Shown here: one piece after another, positions 8,691 through 17,011 of the stretch
How positions within the stretch are numbered: the stretch's first letter is position 1
Layout: the number at the start of each line of letters is the position of its first letter
Origin: 62-47 sp044463945
GTDB lineage: Bacteria > Pseudomonadota > Alphaproteobacteria > Rhizobiales > Xanthobacteraceae
Length of the DNA: 64,000 bases
Assembly: GCA_044463945.1 (NCBI GenBank)
Contig: JBIQLW010000018.1
Span: 14,200 to 78,199, forward strand
Direction of reading: 5' to 3'
Made by a program: the position numbers and the translations under genes
Notes under the pieces: generated by a model
Database searches by the model: none
Told to the model about the DNA's origin: nothing
The model's input: the letters and a program-made list of their open reading frames with translations, nothing else

Positions 8691-11264
8691 ATGACCAGCC
8701 CCTCCGACCATCCGCTGCCGCCCGATGCCAGTCCGGCCGAGCCGGTCGGGCGCAGCGGCAGCATCGTCCTGGTCTTGCTGGTGGCCGGGGCGATCGTCGC
8801 GGCGGCGGTCGCCTTCATGCTGCTCGGCAAGACCCAGGCGCAGCCCTACATCCTCGGGCTGCTCGCGGTGCTGGCGATGATCGGCCTGTTCGGCCTGTTC
8901 GCCTTCGCGGCGGGGATCATCCGCGTCGCCGACCGCTCGACCGACAATCCGATCATGCGGCCGATCGCCGATCATGCCTTCGATGGCCTCGCGGTGACCG
9001 ACTCGCGCGGCTCCATGGTCTATTCCAACGCCGCCTATAGGGCGCTGACGGGGGCGACCTCGGCGCAGGACGTGCGGCCGGTGGAGCGGGTGTTCATCGG
9101 CAACCCGGACGTCTCGGAAGCGGTGTTCCGCCTGCTCAAGGCGTCGCGCGAGGGCAAGCGCCTGCAGGAGGAGGTGCGGGTCGCCGGCGCCGACGGCGGC
9201 CCCGGCCGCTGGCTGCGGATGCGGGTGCGCCCGCTCGACGACGGCAACAAGCGCAATGCGAAGTTCTCGGTGTGGTCGATCGCCGACATCACCCGCGACC
9301 GCGAGCGGCAGGAGGACGTGTTCCAGGAATTGCAGCACGCCATCGAGTATCTCGATCATGCGCCGTGCGGCTTCTTCTCGGTCGATGCCAAAGGCGAACT
9401 GGTCTACGTCAACGCCACGCTCGCCAACTGGCTGGACCACGATCTGGCCGAGATCGGCTCCGGCGGCTTGAAGCTCGGCGACATCGTCGCCGGCGACGGC
9501 GCGGCGCTCCTGACCTCGATCGTGCCGGCGCCCGGCGAGGTCAGGACCGAGGTGTTCGACGTCGACCTCAAGATGCGCAACGGCCGCACCATGCCGGCGC
9601 GGCTCTATCACAAGCTGGCGTTCGGCGCGGACGGCACGCCGGGGGCCTCGCGCACGCTGGTCATCAGTCTGGCGCGCAACGAGCGCTCCGATCCGCAGCG
9701 CAACGCCGACGTGCGCTTCATGCGCTTCTTCGATCACACGCCGATGGCGATCGCCACCGTCGACAAGGCCGGCGCCATCGTGCGCGCCAATGCCCGCTTC
9801 GCCAAGCTGGCGCAGGGGCTGAAGCCCGGCGCGGCGAGCAGCGCCTCGATCCTCGACGCCGTCCACGAGCGCGACCGCGCCGCGCTCGCCGCCGCCATCT
9901 CCAAGGCGGCGGAAGGGCACGGCGACATCGCTCCGGTGGAAGCCGCGCTCGACAGCGCCACCGAACGCTGGGGCGAGTTCTTCGTCACCGGCGTCAGCGA
10001 GCCCGGCGACGCCGAGGCGGCGATCGTCTATCTGCTGGAAACCACCGCCAAGCGCTCGCTGGAGAACCAGTTCGCGCAGTCGCAGAAGATGCAGGCGGTG
10101 GGCCAGCTGGCCGGCGGCATCGCGCACGACTTCAACAACGTGCTCTCGGCCATCATGATGGCCAACGACTTCCTGCTGAACGCGCACAAGCCGACCGATC
10201 CGTCGTTCCAGGACATCATGCAGATCAAGCAGAACGCCACCCGCGCCGCGACCCTGGTGCGGCAACTGCTGGCGTTCTCGCGGCGGCAGACGCTGCGGCC
10301 GCAGGTGCTGCACCTCGGCGACTCGCTGTCCGATCTCACCATGCTGTTGCGGCGGCTGATCGGCGAGAAGGTCAAGCTCGATCTGGTGCATGGCCGCGAC
10401 CTGTGGCCGGTCAAGGTGGACGTGTCGCAGTTCGAGCAGGTGATCGTCAATCTCGCGGTCAACGCCCGCGACGCCATGGCGGACGGCGGCAAGCTCACCG
10501 TGCGCACCGCCAACGTGACGGCGCAGGAGGTCGAGCGGCTGCCCTACAAGGGGATGCCCGCCGCCGACTACGTCAAGATCGAGGTCGCCGATACCGGAAG
10601 CGGGATTCCGCCGGATATCGTCGACAAGATCTTCGAGCCGTTCTTCTCCACCAAGGAAGTCGGCAAGGGCACCGGCCTCGGCCTCTCCACGGTGTACGGC
10701 ATCGTCAAGCAGACCGGCGGTTTCGTCTATGTCGAGTCCGAGCCGGGCCGGGGCACCACGTTCCTGATCTTCCTGCCGCGCCACCATCCCGACGCCGATG
10801 CCGACGCCGCGCCGGAGCCGCAGGTTGCCGCGCCCGACGCCGCCGCCCGGCCTCAGCCGCCGGCCGGCGACAAGCCGCGCGGACAGGACATGACCGGGCA
10901 GGGCACCATCCTGCTGGTCGAGGACGAGGAAGGCTTGCGCGGACTGAACGCACGCGGCCTGCGCTCGCGTGGCTATAACGTCATCGAGGCGGCCAACGGC
11001 ATCGAGGCGCTGGAGGCGCTCGCGGAGAACGAGGGCGGCGTCGATCTCGTGGTGTCCGACGTGGTGATGCCGGAGATGGACGGGCCGACGCTGCTCGCCT
11101 CGATGCGCAGCCGCAACCCCGACATCAAGGTGATCTTCGTTTCCGGCTACGCCGAGGACGCCTTCGCCAAGAGCCTGCCCGAGAACCAGCAGTTCGCGTT
11201 CCTGCCGAAACCGTTCTCGCTCAGCCAACTGGTCGCCGCCGTCAAGGAAACCATGGCGGGGTGA
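8691..11264 (+). CDS. cckA: Hybrid sensor histidine kinase CckA
   Basis: CckA is the cell-cycle kinase/phosphatase that feeds phosphate through ChpT to CtrA and CpdR in alphaproteobacteria. The 857-residue product has two membrane segments (about residues 18-70), PAS-like sensor regions (about 90-460), a HisKA domain with GGIAHDFNN and phospho-acceptor His479, an ATPase domain with VNLAVNARDAM and GTGLGLSTVYGI, and a C-terminal receiver with DEDE-type acidic residues and phospho-acceptor Asp790 in VVSDVVMPEMDG. This architecture and its place beside flhB fit CckA. The ATG at 8691 was chosen because the upstream frame reads through a palindromic repeat. Confidence 0.93.
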   Translation: MTSPSDHPLPPDASPAEPVGRSGSIVLVLLVAGAIVAAAVAFMLLGKTQAQPYILGLLAVLAMIGLFGLFAFAAGIIRVADRSTDNPIMRPIADHAFDGLAVTDSRGSMVYSNAAYRALTGATSAQDVRPVERVFIGNPDVSEAVFRLLKASREGKRLQEEVRVAGADGGPGRWLRMRVRPLDDGNKRNAKFSVWSIADITRDRERQEDVFQELQHAIEYLDHAPCGFFSVDAKGELVYVNATLANWLDHDLAEIGSGGLKLGDIVAGDGAALLTSIVPAPGEVRTEVFDVDLKMRNGRTMPARLYHKLAFGADGTPGASRTLVISLARNERSDPQRNADVRFMRFFDHTPMAIATVDKAGAIVRANARFAKLAQGLKPGAASSASILDAVHERDRAALAAAISKAAEGHGDIAPVEAALDSATERWGEFFVTGVSEPGDAEAAIVYLLETTAKRSLENQFAQSQKMQAVGQLAGGIAHDFNNVLSAIMMANDFLLNAHKPTDPSFQDIMQIKQNATRAATLVRQLLAFSRRQTLRPQVLHLGDSLSDLTMLLRRLIGEKVKLDLVHGRDLWPVKVDVSQFEQVIVNLAVNARDAMADGGKLTVRTANVTAQEVERLPYKGMPAADYVKIEVADTGSGIPPDIVDKIFEPFFSTKEVGKGTGLGLSTVYGIVKQTGGFVYVESEPGRGTTFLIFLPRHHPDADADAAPEPQVAAPDAAARPQPPAGDKPRGQDMTGQGTILLVEDEEGLRGLNARGLRSRGYNVIEAANGIEALEALAENEGGVDLVVSDVVMPEMDGPTLLASMRSRNPDIKVIFVSGYAEDAFAKSLPENQQFAFLPKPFSLSQLVAAVKETMAG

Positions 11265-11384
11265 CTCGTCTCGCGGGAATAGAGTCGGTCCTCGGCGCAC
11301 AACAGCCGCAGCAGGATCGGCCATCGCCGATGGCGGGCGGTCCTCCGATCGGATGATCGGCGATGTAGCTCGCGCCCTTTCTGC

Positions 11385-11430
11385 CTAGAGCATGATTTGC
11401 CGAGGCTGAATCGGAAGTCGTCACCCCGAG
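11385..11430. repeat. Family C dispersed repeat, copy 1
   Basis: The stretch beginning CTAGAGCATGATTTGCCGAG and continuing through a TGAATCGGA core to GTCGTCAC reappears almost unchanged at 63760-63805. It belongs to the 401-bp gap between cckA and the next gene, which is otherwise filled by a family A repeat. Confidence 0.7.
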
Positions 11431-11515
11431 ATGCCATTGCGAGAGCTATGGCCCCGAAGGGTGACGTCCGCCATCCTTCGAGGCTCGCACCTCAGAACCT
11501 TGACCGGAAACGAGG

Positions 11516-11619
11516 CGTCATTGTCCGCGAAGGCGGACGATCCAGTAATCCGTACGCGCGCATGGGGAAACTTGCCCCGACATGGCGTACTGGATGCTCC
11601 GCCTTCGCGGAGCATGACG
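11516..11619. repeat. Family A palindromic intergenic repeat, copy 3
   Basis: The left hairpin TGTCCGCGAAGGCGGACGA and right hairpin TGCTCCGCCTTCGCGGAGCA are each near perfect, with ATCCAGTA and TACTGGAT on the inner sides. It lies between convergent cckA and the luciferase-like gene. Confidence 0.85.
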
Positions 11620-11665
11620 GGTCGTCGTGCGGCACATCTGTCCAAAAACGAATCCCGTCAGACTC

Positions 11666-12664
11666 TCAGAGTGACGCCGCCGCGTTTGCCATCGCCTGCG
11701 CGATCAGGTCGAACGAATGCAGCCGCGCGGCGTGGTCGAAGATGTCGGAGACGATGATCAGTTCGTCGGCGGCGGTCTCGGCCACAAGCCGCGCGATGCC
11801 GGCGCGCACCGTCTCGCTGTCGCCGACGATGCTGCACGCCAGCATCTGCATCGCCTGCGCCTTCTCCATCGGCGTCCAGTAGGTTTCGATGTCGTCGATC
11901 GGCGGCTGGCTCAGGCCCCGCGCGCCGCGAAAGATGTTGGTGAACGACATCTGCTGCGTGGTGGCGAGGCGCTTCGCCTCGGCGTTGCTGTCGGCGGCGA
12001 TGATGTTGACGCCGACCATGGCGTAGGGCTTCGCCAGTTGCTCCGACGGCGTGAAGCGCGCGCGATAGACGTCCAGCGCCGGCATCAGTTGCGCCGGCGC
12101 GAAGTGCGAGGCGAACGCATAGGGCAGGCCGAGCGCGGCGGCGACCTGCGCGCCGTAGGTCGAGGAGCCGAGGATCCACAGCGGCACATGGGTGCCCGCC
12201 GCCGGCACCGCCTGAATGCGCTGGCCCGGTTCGACCTCGCCGAAGTAGGCTTGCAGCTCCAGCACGTCGTGCGGGAAGTTGTCGGCGTTGCTCAGGCTGC
12301 GGCGCAGCGCCTGCATGGTCAGTTGATCGGTGCCGGGCGCGCGGCCGAGTCCGAGATCGATGCGGCCGGGGAACAGCCGCGCCAGCGTGCCGTAGTGCTC
12401 GGCGATCACGATCGGCGCGTGGTTCGGCAGCATCACGCCGCCGGCCCCGACGCGGATGTGCTTGGTGCCGGCGGCGATGTGGCCGATCACCACCGAGGTC
12501 GCGGCGGAGGCGATGCCCGCCATGTTGTGATGCTCGGCCACCCAGAAGCGGGTGTAGCCCCAGCTCTCCGCATGGGCGGCGAGGTCGCGCGCGTTGTCGA
12601 GCGCGCCCCGCGCGTCGGTCGCTTCAGTGACGCGGACCAGATCGAGAATCGAATAGGGGACCAT
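11666..12664 (-). CDS. LLM-class flavin-dependent oxidoreductase
   Basis: A member of the bacterial luciferase-like monooxygenase superfamily, which uses reduced FMN supplied by a partner reductase; the substrate is unknown. The 332-residue product has the alpha/beta-barrel pattern with RFWVAEHHNM near residue 40, GAGGVMLPNHAPIVIAEHYG near 93-112 and GRIDLGLGRAPGTD near 120, all typical of the YhbW-like subgroup. It is a single gene flanked by repeats, with no partner reductase next to it. The start ATG at 12664 gives MVPYSILDLV, the usual N-terminus of this subgroup. Confidence 0.9.
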   Translation of the reverse strand: MVPYSILDLVRVTEATDARGALDNARDLAAHAESWGYTRFWVAEHHNMAGIASAATSVVIGHIAAGTKHIRVGAGGVMLPNHAPIVIAEHYGTLARLFPGRIDLGLGRAPGTDQLTMQALRRSLSNADNFPHDVLELQAYFGEVEPGQRIQAVPAAGTHVPLWILGSSTYGAQVAAALGLPYAFASHFAPAQLMPALDVYRARFTPSEQLAKPYAMVGVNIIAADSNAEAKRLATTQQMSFTNIFRGARGLSQPPIDDIETYWTPMEKAQAMQMLACSIVGDSETVRAGIARLVAETAADELIIVSDIFDHAARLHSFDLIAQAMANAAASL

Positions 12665-12923
12665 CGCAGACTTTCGAAAGCTTGGCGTGAAGCCGGGACC
12701 CTCCCTCGCTTGCGGCGGAGGGTAGGGTGGGGGCGTACGCGATCACGTCCGGGCATGACGACGAATGATTCCGTCAGAGACAAAGGGATCCTAGGCGCGC
12801 CGCGCGAAAAATGCACGCCCCGCCGCCGCAGCCTTGCCATGCGGGACGGATTCGCTTGCCTCTTGTCCCGGACGCGGCGGGGCGTGCCAAAGGCGCGCCG
12901 CAAAGCCGGCAGTGGAAACGCGG

Positions 12924-13025
12924 CGTCATCGTCCGCGCAGGCGGACGATCCAGTAATCCGCGCGCGTGCATTGGACATTCAGCCAGCACGGAATACTGGA
13001 TACTCCGCTTTCGCGGAGTATGACG
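12924..13025. repeat. Family A palindromic intergenic repeat, copy 4
   Basis: Left hairpin CGTCCGCGCAGGCGGACG and right hairpin ACTCCGCTTTCGCGGAGT, bounded by CGTCAT and ATGACG. It fills most of the 375-bp gap between two minus-strand genes; nothing else was recognised in the gap. Confidence 0.85.
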
Positions 13026-13039
13026 ACTTCCACGTCGCT

Positions 13040-13828
13040 CTATCCGTTCCTGCCGTCCTTGCGCAGCGTCGGCAGGCCGATGCCGGCGGCGTCGAAGCCG
13101 CCGTCCACCGCCAGCACCTGCCCGGTGATGTAGCTTGAGCGCTCGCTGCACAGAAAGAAGATCGCTTCCGCCAGTTCGTCCTCCAGCCCGTAGCGGTTCA
13201 GCGGAATGGCGTCATGATAGTCGGCGCGGATCGCCGGCGAATGCACCGCTTTGGCCATCGCGGTATCGACCGGCCCCGGCGCCACCGCGTTGACGCGGAT
13301 GCCGAGCGCCGCCAGCTCGACCGCCGCCTGCTTGGTGAGATGCGCGAGCCCCGCCTTGCTGGTGCCGTAGGCGACGCGCAGCGTCGAGGCGCGCAGTCCC
13401 GAGATCGAGGTGACGTTGACGATGGCGCCGCCGCCGTGTTCGCGCATCAGCGGCGCGGCCGCCTTGATGGCGAAGAACGGGCCGCCGAGATTGACCGCCA
13501 GCACGCGGTCCCACTCGTCGTCGCCGGTGTCGAGGATCGGCTTGAACACCGCCGTGCCGGCGTTGTTGACCAGCGCGTCGAGGCGGCCGAAGCGTTCATT
13601 GACGCGCGCCACGCTGTCGCGCACCGCGCCGGCGTCGGAGACGTCGCACGGCAGCGCCAGCACGTTGACCGGATCGGCGAGCGCCGCCGCCGCCTCGCGC
13701 AGCAGCGCCTCCTCGATGTCGAGCAGCGCGACCGCCCAGCCATCGGCGCGAAAACGTTTGGCGGTGGCGAGCCCGATGCCGCGCGCGGCGCCGGTGATCA
13801 GCGCGACCTTGGTCGGTGGGGTGGTCAT
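13040..13828 (-). CDS. Short-chain dehydrogenase/reductase
   Basis: A classical SDR that oxidises or reduces a carbonyl/alcohol with NAD(P). The 262-residue product has the nucleotide-binding motif TGAARGIG (residues 12-19), the NNAG motif, the catalytic Ser and the YxxxK pair in YGTSK, and the C-terminal VDGG signature. An acidic residue (LLDIEEA) after the second strand suggests NAD preference. The substrate cannot be inferred; no pathway genes are adjacent. Confidence 0.92.
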   Translation of the reverse strand: MTTPPTKVALITGAARGIGLATAKRFRADGWAVALLDIEEALLREAAAALADPVNVLALPCDVSDAGAVRDSVARVNERFGRLDALVNNAGTAVFKPILDTGDDEWDRVLAVNLGGPFFAIKAAAPLMREHGGGAIVNVTSISGLRASTLRVAYGTSKAGLAHLTKQAAVELAALGIRVNAVAPGPVDTAMAKAVHSPAIRADYHDAIPLNRYGLEDELAEAIFFLCSERSSYITGQVLAVDGGFDAAGIGLPTLRKDGRNG

Positions 13829-13944
13829 GGCAGGGTCCGGAACGAGAGCGACGACGCGCTCGTCTTATCGCGTTTTCATCGTCGGCGGAACCCGACGGGA
13901 ATGATGAAAGGTGTCATCGCCGAGAGCCTGGCCGGAAAACGAGG

Positions 13945-14128
13945 CGTCATTGTCCGCCAACGGGTTCGCGCGGAAGCGCGTTCACGCGCGTCTTCGACAC
14001 GCTATGGCGCGGCCCGATGACAGGCTCCGGCGGACGATCCGGTAGTCCGTGAATGTGTTATGGGAAATTTCACCCCACATGGAATCCCACATGGAATACT
14101 GGATACTCCGCTTTCGCGGAGTCTGACG
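13945..14128. repeat. Family A repeat, copy 5, with nested insert
   Basis: A family A element whose left hairpin (GTCCGCC...GGCGGAC) is interrupted in its loop by about 70 bp (13959-14028) rich in CGCG, including GCGCTATGGCGCGGCCCGAT-like sequence. The same insert recurs at 63839-63909. The right hairpin and outer ends are normal, except for one changed base in the final ATGACG. Confidence 0.8.
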
Positions 14129-14196
14129 GCTTTCGTGTTGTGACGTCATCCTGAAAGCCCAACCGGAAATTCGCGCTGTGCGCGCAGCACGAAAAC

Positions 14197-14322
14197 CGTC
14201 GTCCCCGCGCAGGCGAGGACCCAGTACTCATGCACTTCGTTGTGAATCAAGGAAGCAACGACAAACAGCCTTTTCACCATCGGCGACACAACGTACGGGT
14301 CCCCGCCTGCGCGGCGACGACG
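14197..14322. repeat. Diverged family A repeat, copy 6
   Basis: A variant copy: left arm CGTCGTCCCCGCGCAGGCG with GACCCAGTAC, and right arm GGGTCCCCGCCTGCGCGGCG followed by ACGACG. The two arms are inverted copies around an AT-richer centre. Confidence 0.65.
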
Positions 14323-14376
14323 CTAAAGCTGTTTGATTTTACGAGCCGTACTTAAGCCACACGCCGATGCGCAACG

Positions 14377-14490
14377 CTATCTCACGTAAAACACGCAGGC
14401 CGCGATGATCACCAGCGCCATGACGGCCATGACGTGGGCCAGCGTGTGTGAAAGCCCGCCGGGTGTCGCCCGCTTCGTGGCATCGGTCAT
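14377..14490 (-). CDS. 37-residue single-span membrane protein
   Basis: An unrecognised small protein. The ATG at 14490 follows a very strong ribosome site (AAGGGAGGA, 14495-14503 on the complement) at good spacing. The product starts MTDATKRATPGG and ends in one hydrophobic helix (AHVMAVMALVIIAACVFYVR), giving a short basic N-terminus and one membrane span, then stops at TAG. The ribosome site and a helix running to the stop support a real gene. There is no close neighbour on its strand. Confidence 0.55.
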   Translation of the reverse strand: MTDATKRATPGGLSHTLAHVMAVMALVIIAACVFYVR

Positions 14491-15063
14491 GATGTCCTCC
14501 CTTGCCGGTGGAGCAGGCTCCACGCAACCTTGCATGTGCAAGCGGCTCTCAGGCACCGGCATTCGCGAGAGTCCCGCTGACGCGGGATGGAGCGCCGGAA
14601 TCGAACCGCTCGGTTCGGGCATGACTCGCCGCGGCACGAAACGCGCGAGCCAACGAAAATGATGATTACGCAGAACGCCCCTTCGCATCGCCTCGGCTGC
14701 ATGTGTCCCCGCCACCGAAGCGATAACGTGAGCGTGATCAGATAATGCGGCGAGAATTTGTTGCGATGGAACCCGCGCGTCGCGATGCGCCGCGCGTCCA
14801 AAAAGCGACCTTCCGGTCGGACTCTGAAGTGCGAGGAGAAAGCCGGGGCCCCGAAGGACGACGCGCGGCCGCGCCCCGCCAAAATTTCCCTCGGGATCCT
14901 CCGGATGATGCGTCTGAGGCGGCACGCGCGCGGCGATTCGGTCTGCCTCATGCCGCCTTCGTGCCGCCACCGGATTGCCGCAAGAATCCCGAGCGATTTC
15001 AGCGGCCTCCGGCAACGCGGATAAATGTGGCATTTTCGCCGGCTTCATGTAAAAGCCATTAAC
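14491..15063. other. Intergenic region upstream of the small membrane protein and TetR gene
   Basis: A 573-bp divergent gap. It presumably carries promoters for both flanking genes. AT-richer sequence just before 15064 (AAATGTGGCATTTTCG and CATGTAAAAGCCATTAA) may hold the TetR promoter. No other feature was recognised. Confidence 0.4.
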
Positions 15064-15804
15064 ATGAGCTGGCGAAAGGACGGCCGCGGCCCGGCGCGCG
15101 GCTACCATCATGGCAACCTGAAGGAGGCGCTGCTGCAGGCGGCGCTGGACCTGATCGCGCAGAAGGGCCCGGCGGGGTTCACCTTCGCCGATGCCGCGCG
15201 TTCGGCCGGCGTCAGCCCGGCAGCGCCGTACCGCCACTTCCGCGACCGCGACGAACTGTTGTCCAGCGTCGCCCAGCGCGGGTTCGAACTGTTCGAGGCG
15301 GTACTGACCAAAGCGTGGGACGACGGCCGCCCCGATACCGTCAGCGCGTTCGAGCGGGTAGGGCGGGCCTATCTGGATTTCGCGCGCAGCGAGCCGGCGT
15401 TCTATTCGGCGATGTTCGAATCCGGCGTGCCGGTGGACGTCAATCCGACGCTGATGGTGGCGAGCGAGCGCGCCTTCAACATCATCCGCGCCGCCGCCGA
15501 GCGTCTCGCGGCGCTGGCGCCGCCGGGCGTGGCGCGGCCGCCGGCGATGATGATGGCGCTGCACATCTGGTCGATGTCGCACGGCGTCGCCTCGCTGTTC
15601 GCACGCGGCGATTCCGCGCGGCGCAAGCTGCCGATGTCGCCGGAGGAGTTGCTGGAGGCGGGCGTGCTGATCTATCTGCGCGGGCTCGGCTTCCCGACCG
15701 ACCGCCGGCCGCCGCCGCAGCCCGCTGCGGAGCCGGCGTCGTCCGCGTCGCCGCCGCAACCGCCGGGACCCCCGCCGGGACCATGGGGCAAGTCGCGGAC
15801 CTGA
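15064..15804 (+). CDS. TetR family transcriptional regulator
   Basis: The 246-residue product has an N-terminal TetR helix-turn-helix (about residues 18-65; ADAARSAGVSPAAPYRHFRD) and a C-terminal ligand-binding region of the TetR_C type, followed by a Pro/Ala-rich tail of about 35 residues. It begins with HHGNLKEALLQAALDLIA, a form common in this subgroup. The ATG at 15064 (MSWRKDG) was chosen since the upstream frame is poor. Its target may be itself or a neighbour; no ligand is apparent. Confidence 0.92.
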   Translation: MSWRKDGRGPARGYHHGNLKEALLQAALDLIAQKGPAGFTFADAARSAGVSPAAPYRHFRDRDELLSSVAQRGFELFEAVLTKAWDDGRPDTVSAFERVGRAYLDFARSEPAFYSAMFESGVPVDVNPTLMVASERAFNIIRAAAERLAALAPPGVARPPAMMMALHIWSMSHGVASLFARGDSARRKLPMSPEELLEAGVLIYLRGLGFPTDRRPPPQPAAEPASSASPPQPPGPPPGPWGKSRT

Positions 15805-15824
15805 GGCTGCGGCTGGAAACGAGG

Positions 15825-15928
15825 CGTCATCGTCCGCGAAAACGGACGATCCAGTACTCGAGGACACCTGTGAGGAAGAACCGGCCTGCCGTCGCATACT
15901 GGCTCCTCCGTCTTTGCGGCGTATGACG
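15825..15928. repeat. Family A palindromic intergenic repeat, copy 7
   Basis: Left hairpin CGTCCGCGAAAACGGACG and a degenerate right hairpin ending GCGTATGACG, with inner ATCCAGTA and ATACTGG. It occupies the first part of the 381-bp gap after the TetR gene. Confidence 0.8.
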
Positions 15929-16110
15929 GCTTCCATGATGCACACTCGCCTCGGAACGCGACTTTCCCCATCAGCCTCCGAGGCGGGTCTGCGCCGCCGC
16001 TGTCGCGTTCCGGCTCGCCCGTTCCGGCCGGTCCCGCGCGCTCGCGCCTGTTCCGGTCGCCCGCGGCTGGGGCCCGCCACCAAAATTTCCGTGATCGTTT
16101 TCATCTCCGC

Positions 16111-16156
16111 TTGACAATCCGCTGGGATGCGTTACCTATGTAAATGTTATTTACAT
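16111..16156 (+). promoter_or_regulatory. Promoter -35 box and palindromic operator before the DUF2852 gene
   Basis: A perfect -35 (TTGACA, 16111-16116) is followed by ATGTAAAT-GTT-ATTTACAT (16138-16156), a perfect inverted repeat of 8-bp arms located about where the -10 and start site would be. The ATGT...ACAT form is typical of PadR-family operators, but other regulators use similar palindromes. No clear -10 box is seen apart from this AT-rich palindrome. Confidence 0.6.
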
Positions 16157-16185
16157 TCACGCGGCCATGACCAGGGAGATGCAAA

Positions 16186-16665
16186 ATGACCCCAACCGCC
16201 GACATCCATCGTTGGAACGGCCCAAGCGAGAGCACCTACCGGCGTCCAGGCTTGTTCGAATCGCCCTGGCACCCGGGCTGGATCGCCTTGACGGTGCTGG
16301 GCTTCATCATCTGGTGGCCGATCGGTCTCGCACTTCTTTTCTACACACTCGGGAGCAGGAAAATGGGATGCTGGAGTCACAGCGATCGCTGGCAGAACAG
16401 AATGGAGCGGATGCAGTATAAAATGGAGCGGATGCGCGACCGCATGGACCGTCGCGGCTTCGGCTTCGGCCCGCCGTCGAGCGGCAACCGCGCCTTCGAC
16501 GAATATCGCGTCGAGACGCTGCGCCGGCTTGAGGAGGAGCAGAAGGAGTTCAAGGAGTTCCTCGACCGTCTGCGCCACGCCCGCGACAAGGAGGAGTTCG
16601 ACCAGTTCATGGCGCAGCACCGCTCGCGCCCGGCCTCGCCCTCCGACGGCCAGCCGCAGGCCTGA
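16186..16665 (+). CDS. DUF2852 family membrane protein
   Basis: A 159-residue protein of unknown function resembling the alphaproteobacterial DUF2852 family. After an N-terminal stretch ending ESPWHPGWIA it has one hydrophobic segment (about residues 27-52, LTVLGFIIWWPIGLALLFYT), then a charged Met/Arg-rich part (RMERMQYKMERMRDRMDRR) and a C-terminal helix (FDEYRVETLRRLEEEQKEFK) with FLDRLRHARDKEEFDQFM. The cytoplasmic part looks coiled-coil. A palindromic operator 30 bp upstream suggests repression by a dedicated regulator; a perfect terminator follows 36 bp after the stop. Confidence 0.88.
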   Translation: MTPTADIHRWNGPSESTYRRPGLFESPWHPGWIALTVLGFIIWWPIGLALLFYTLGSRKMGCWSHSDRWQNRMERMQYKMERMRDRMDRRGFGFGPPSSGNRAFDEYRVETLRRLEEEQKEFKEFLDRLRHARDKEEFDQFMAQHRSRPASPSDGQPQA

Positions 16666-16700
16666 GCGTCGCGCCCCGGTTGTAAAGGATCGTTACATTG

Positions 16701-16734
16701 CCGCCCGTCCGGGTTCCGGACGGGCGGTTTTGTT
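16701..16734 (+). terminator. Rho-independent terminator after the DUF2852 gene
   Basis: A perfect 12-bp stem (CCGCCCGTCCGG, GTT loop, CCGGACGGGCGG) is followed by TTTTGTT. Confidence 0.9.
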
Positions 16735-17011
16735 ATGTCCAGCCGCTTCCCCGGATGCGGAAAAACGTCTTTGATAACCGCCTGTTAACCATGACGGGCG
16801 CTTGGTTGACGTGGCGGTTGCCCGCCGTCAGCCCTCGTTTTGACACGTTGGCAGGGGATGCAGGAGCCGGCTTTGGACGGGCCTCCCATGCGAATTGACA
16901 GAACCCGGCGTTGGCGGACGGCGCAGCGCCGCGCGTAATCGCGAGGGACGCGCAAGCCGCGCCGCATTCGCGAATGATTGGGGATTTAAGAACGTTGAGA
17001 GGACACTTCCG

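Larger units (their letters stand above)
13829..14376. other. Repeat-filled intergenic region
   Basis: These 548 bp hold two family A elements (copies 5 and 6) and no convincing gene. Short open frames here have no ribosome site and read through repeats. Confidence 0.6.

Noticed and set aside
8595..11324. Open frame of 909 codons on the minus strand over cckA
   Set aside because: No recognisable domain; the plus strand holds all kinase motifs.
13945..14322. CRISPR-like array from repeated palindromes
   Set aside because: The repeats are dispersed at long, uneven distances, differ in sequence, and have no cas genes or regular spacers.
14745..15062. A 105-codon open frame upstream of the TetR gene
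   Set aside because: It has no ribosome site, is Arg/Pro-rich and reads through the presumed promoter of the TetR gene.
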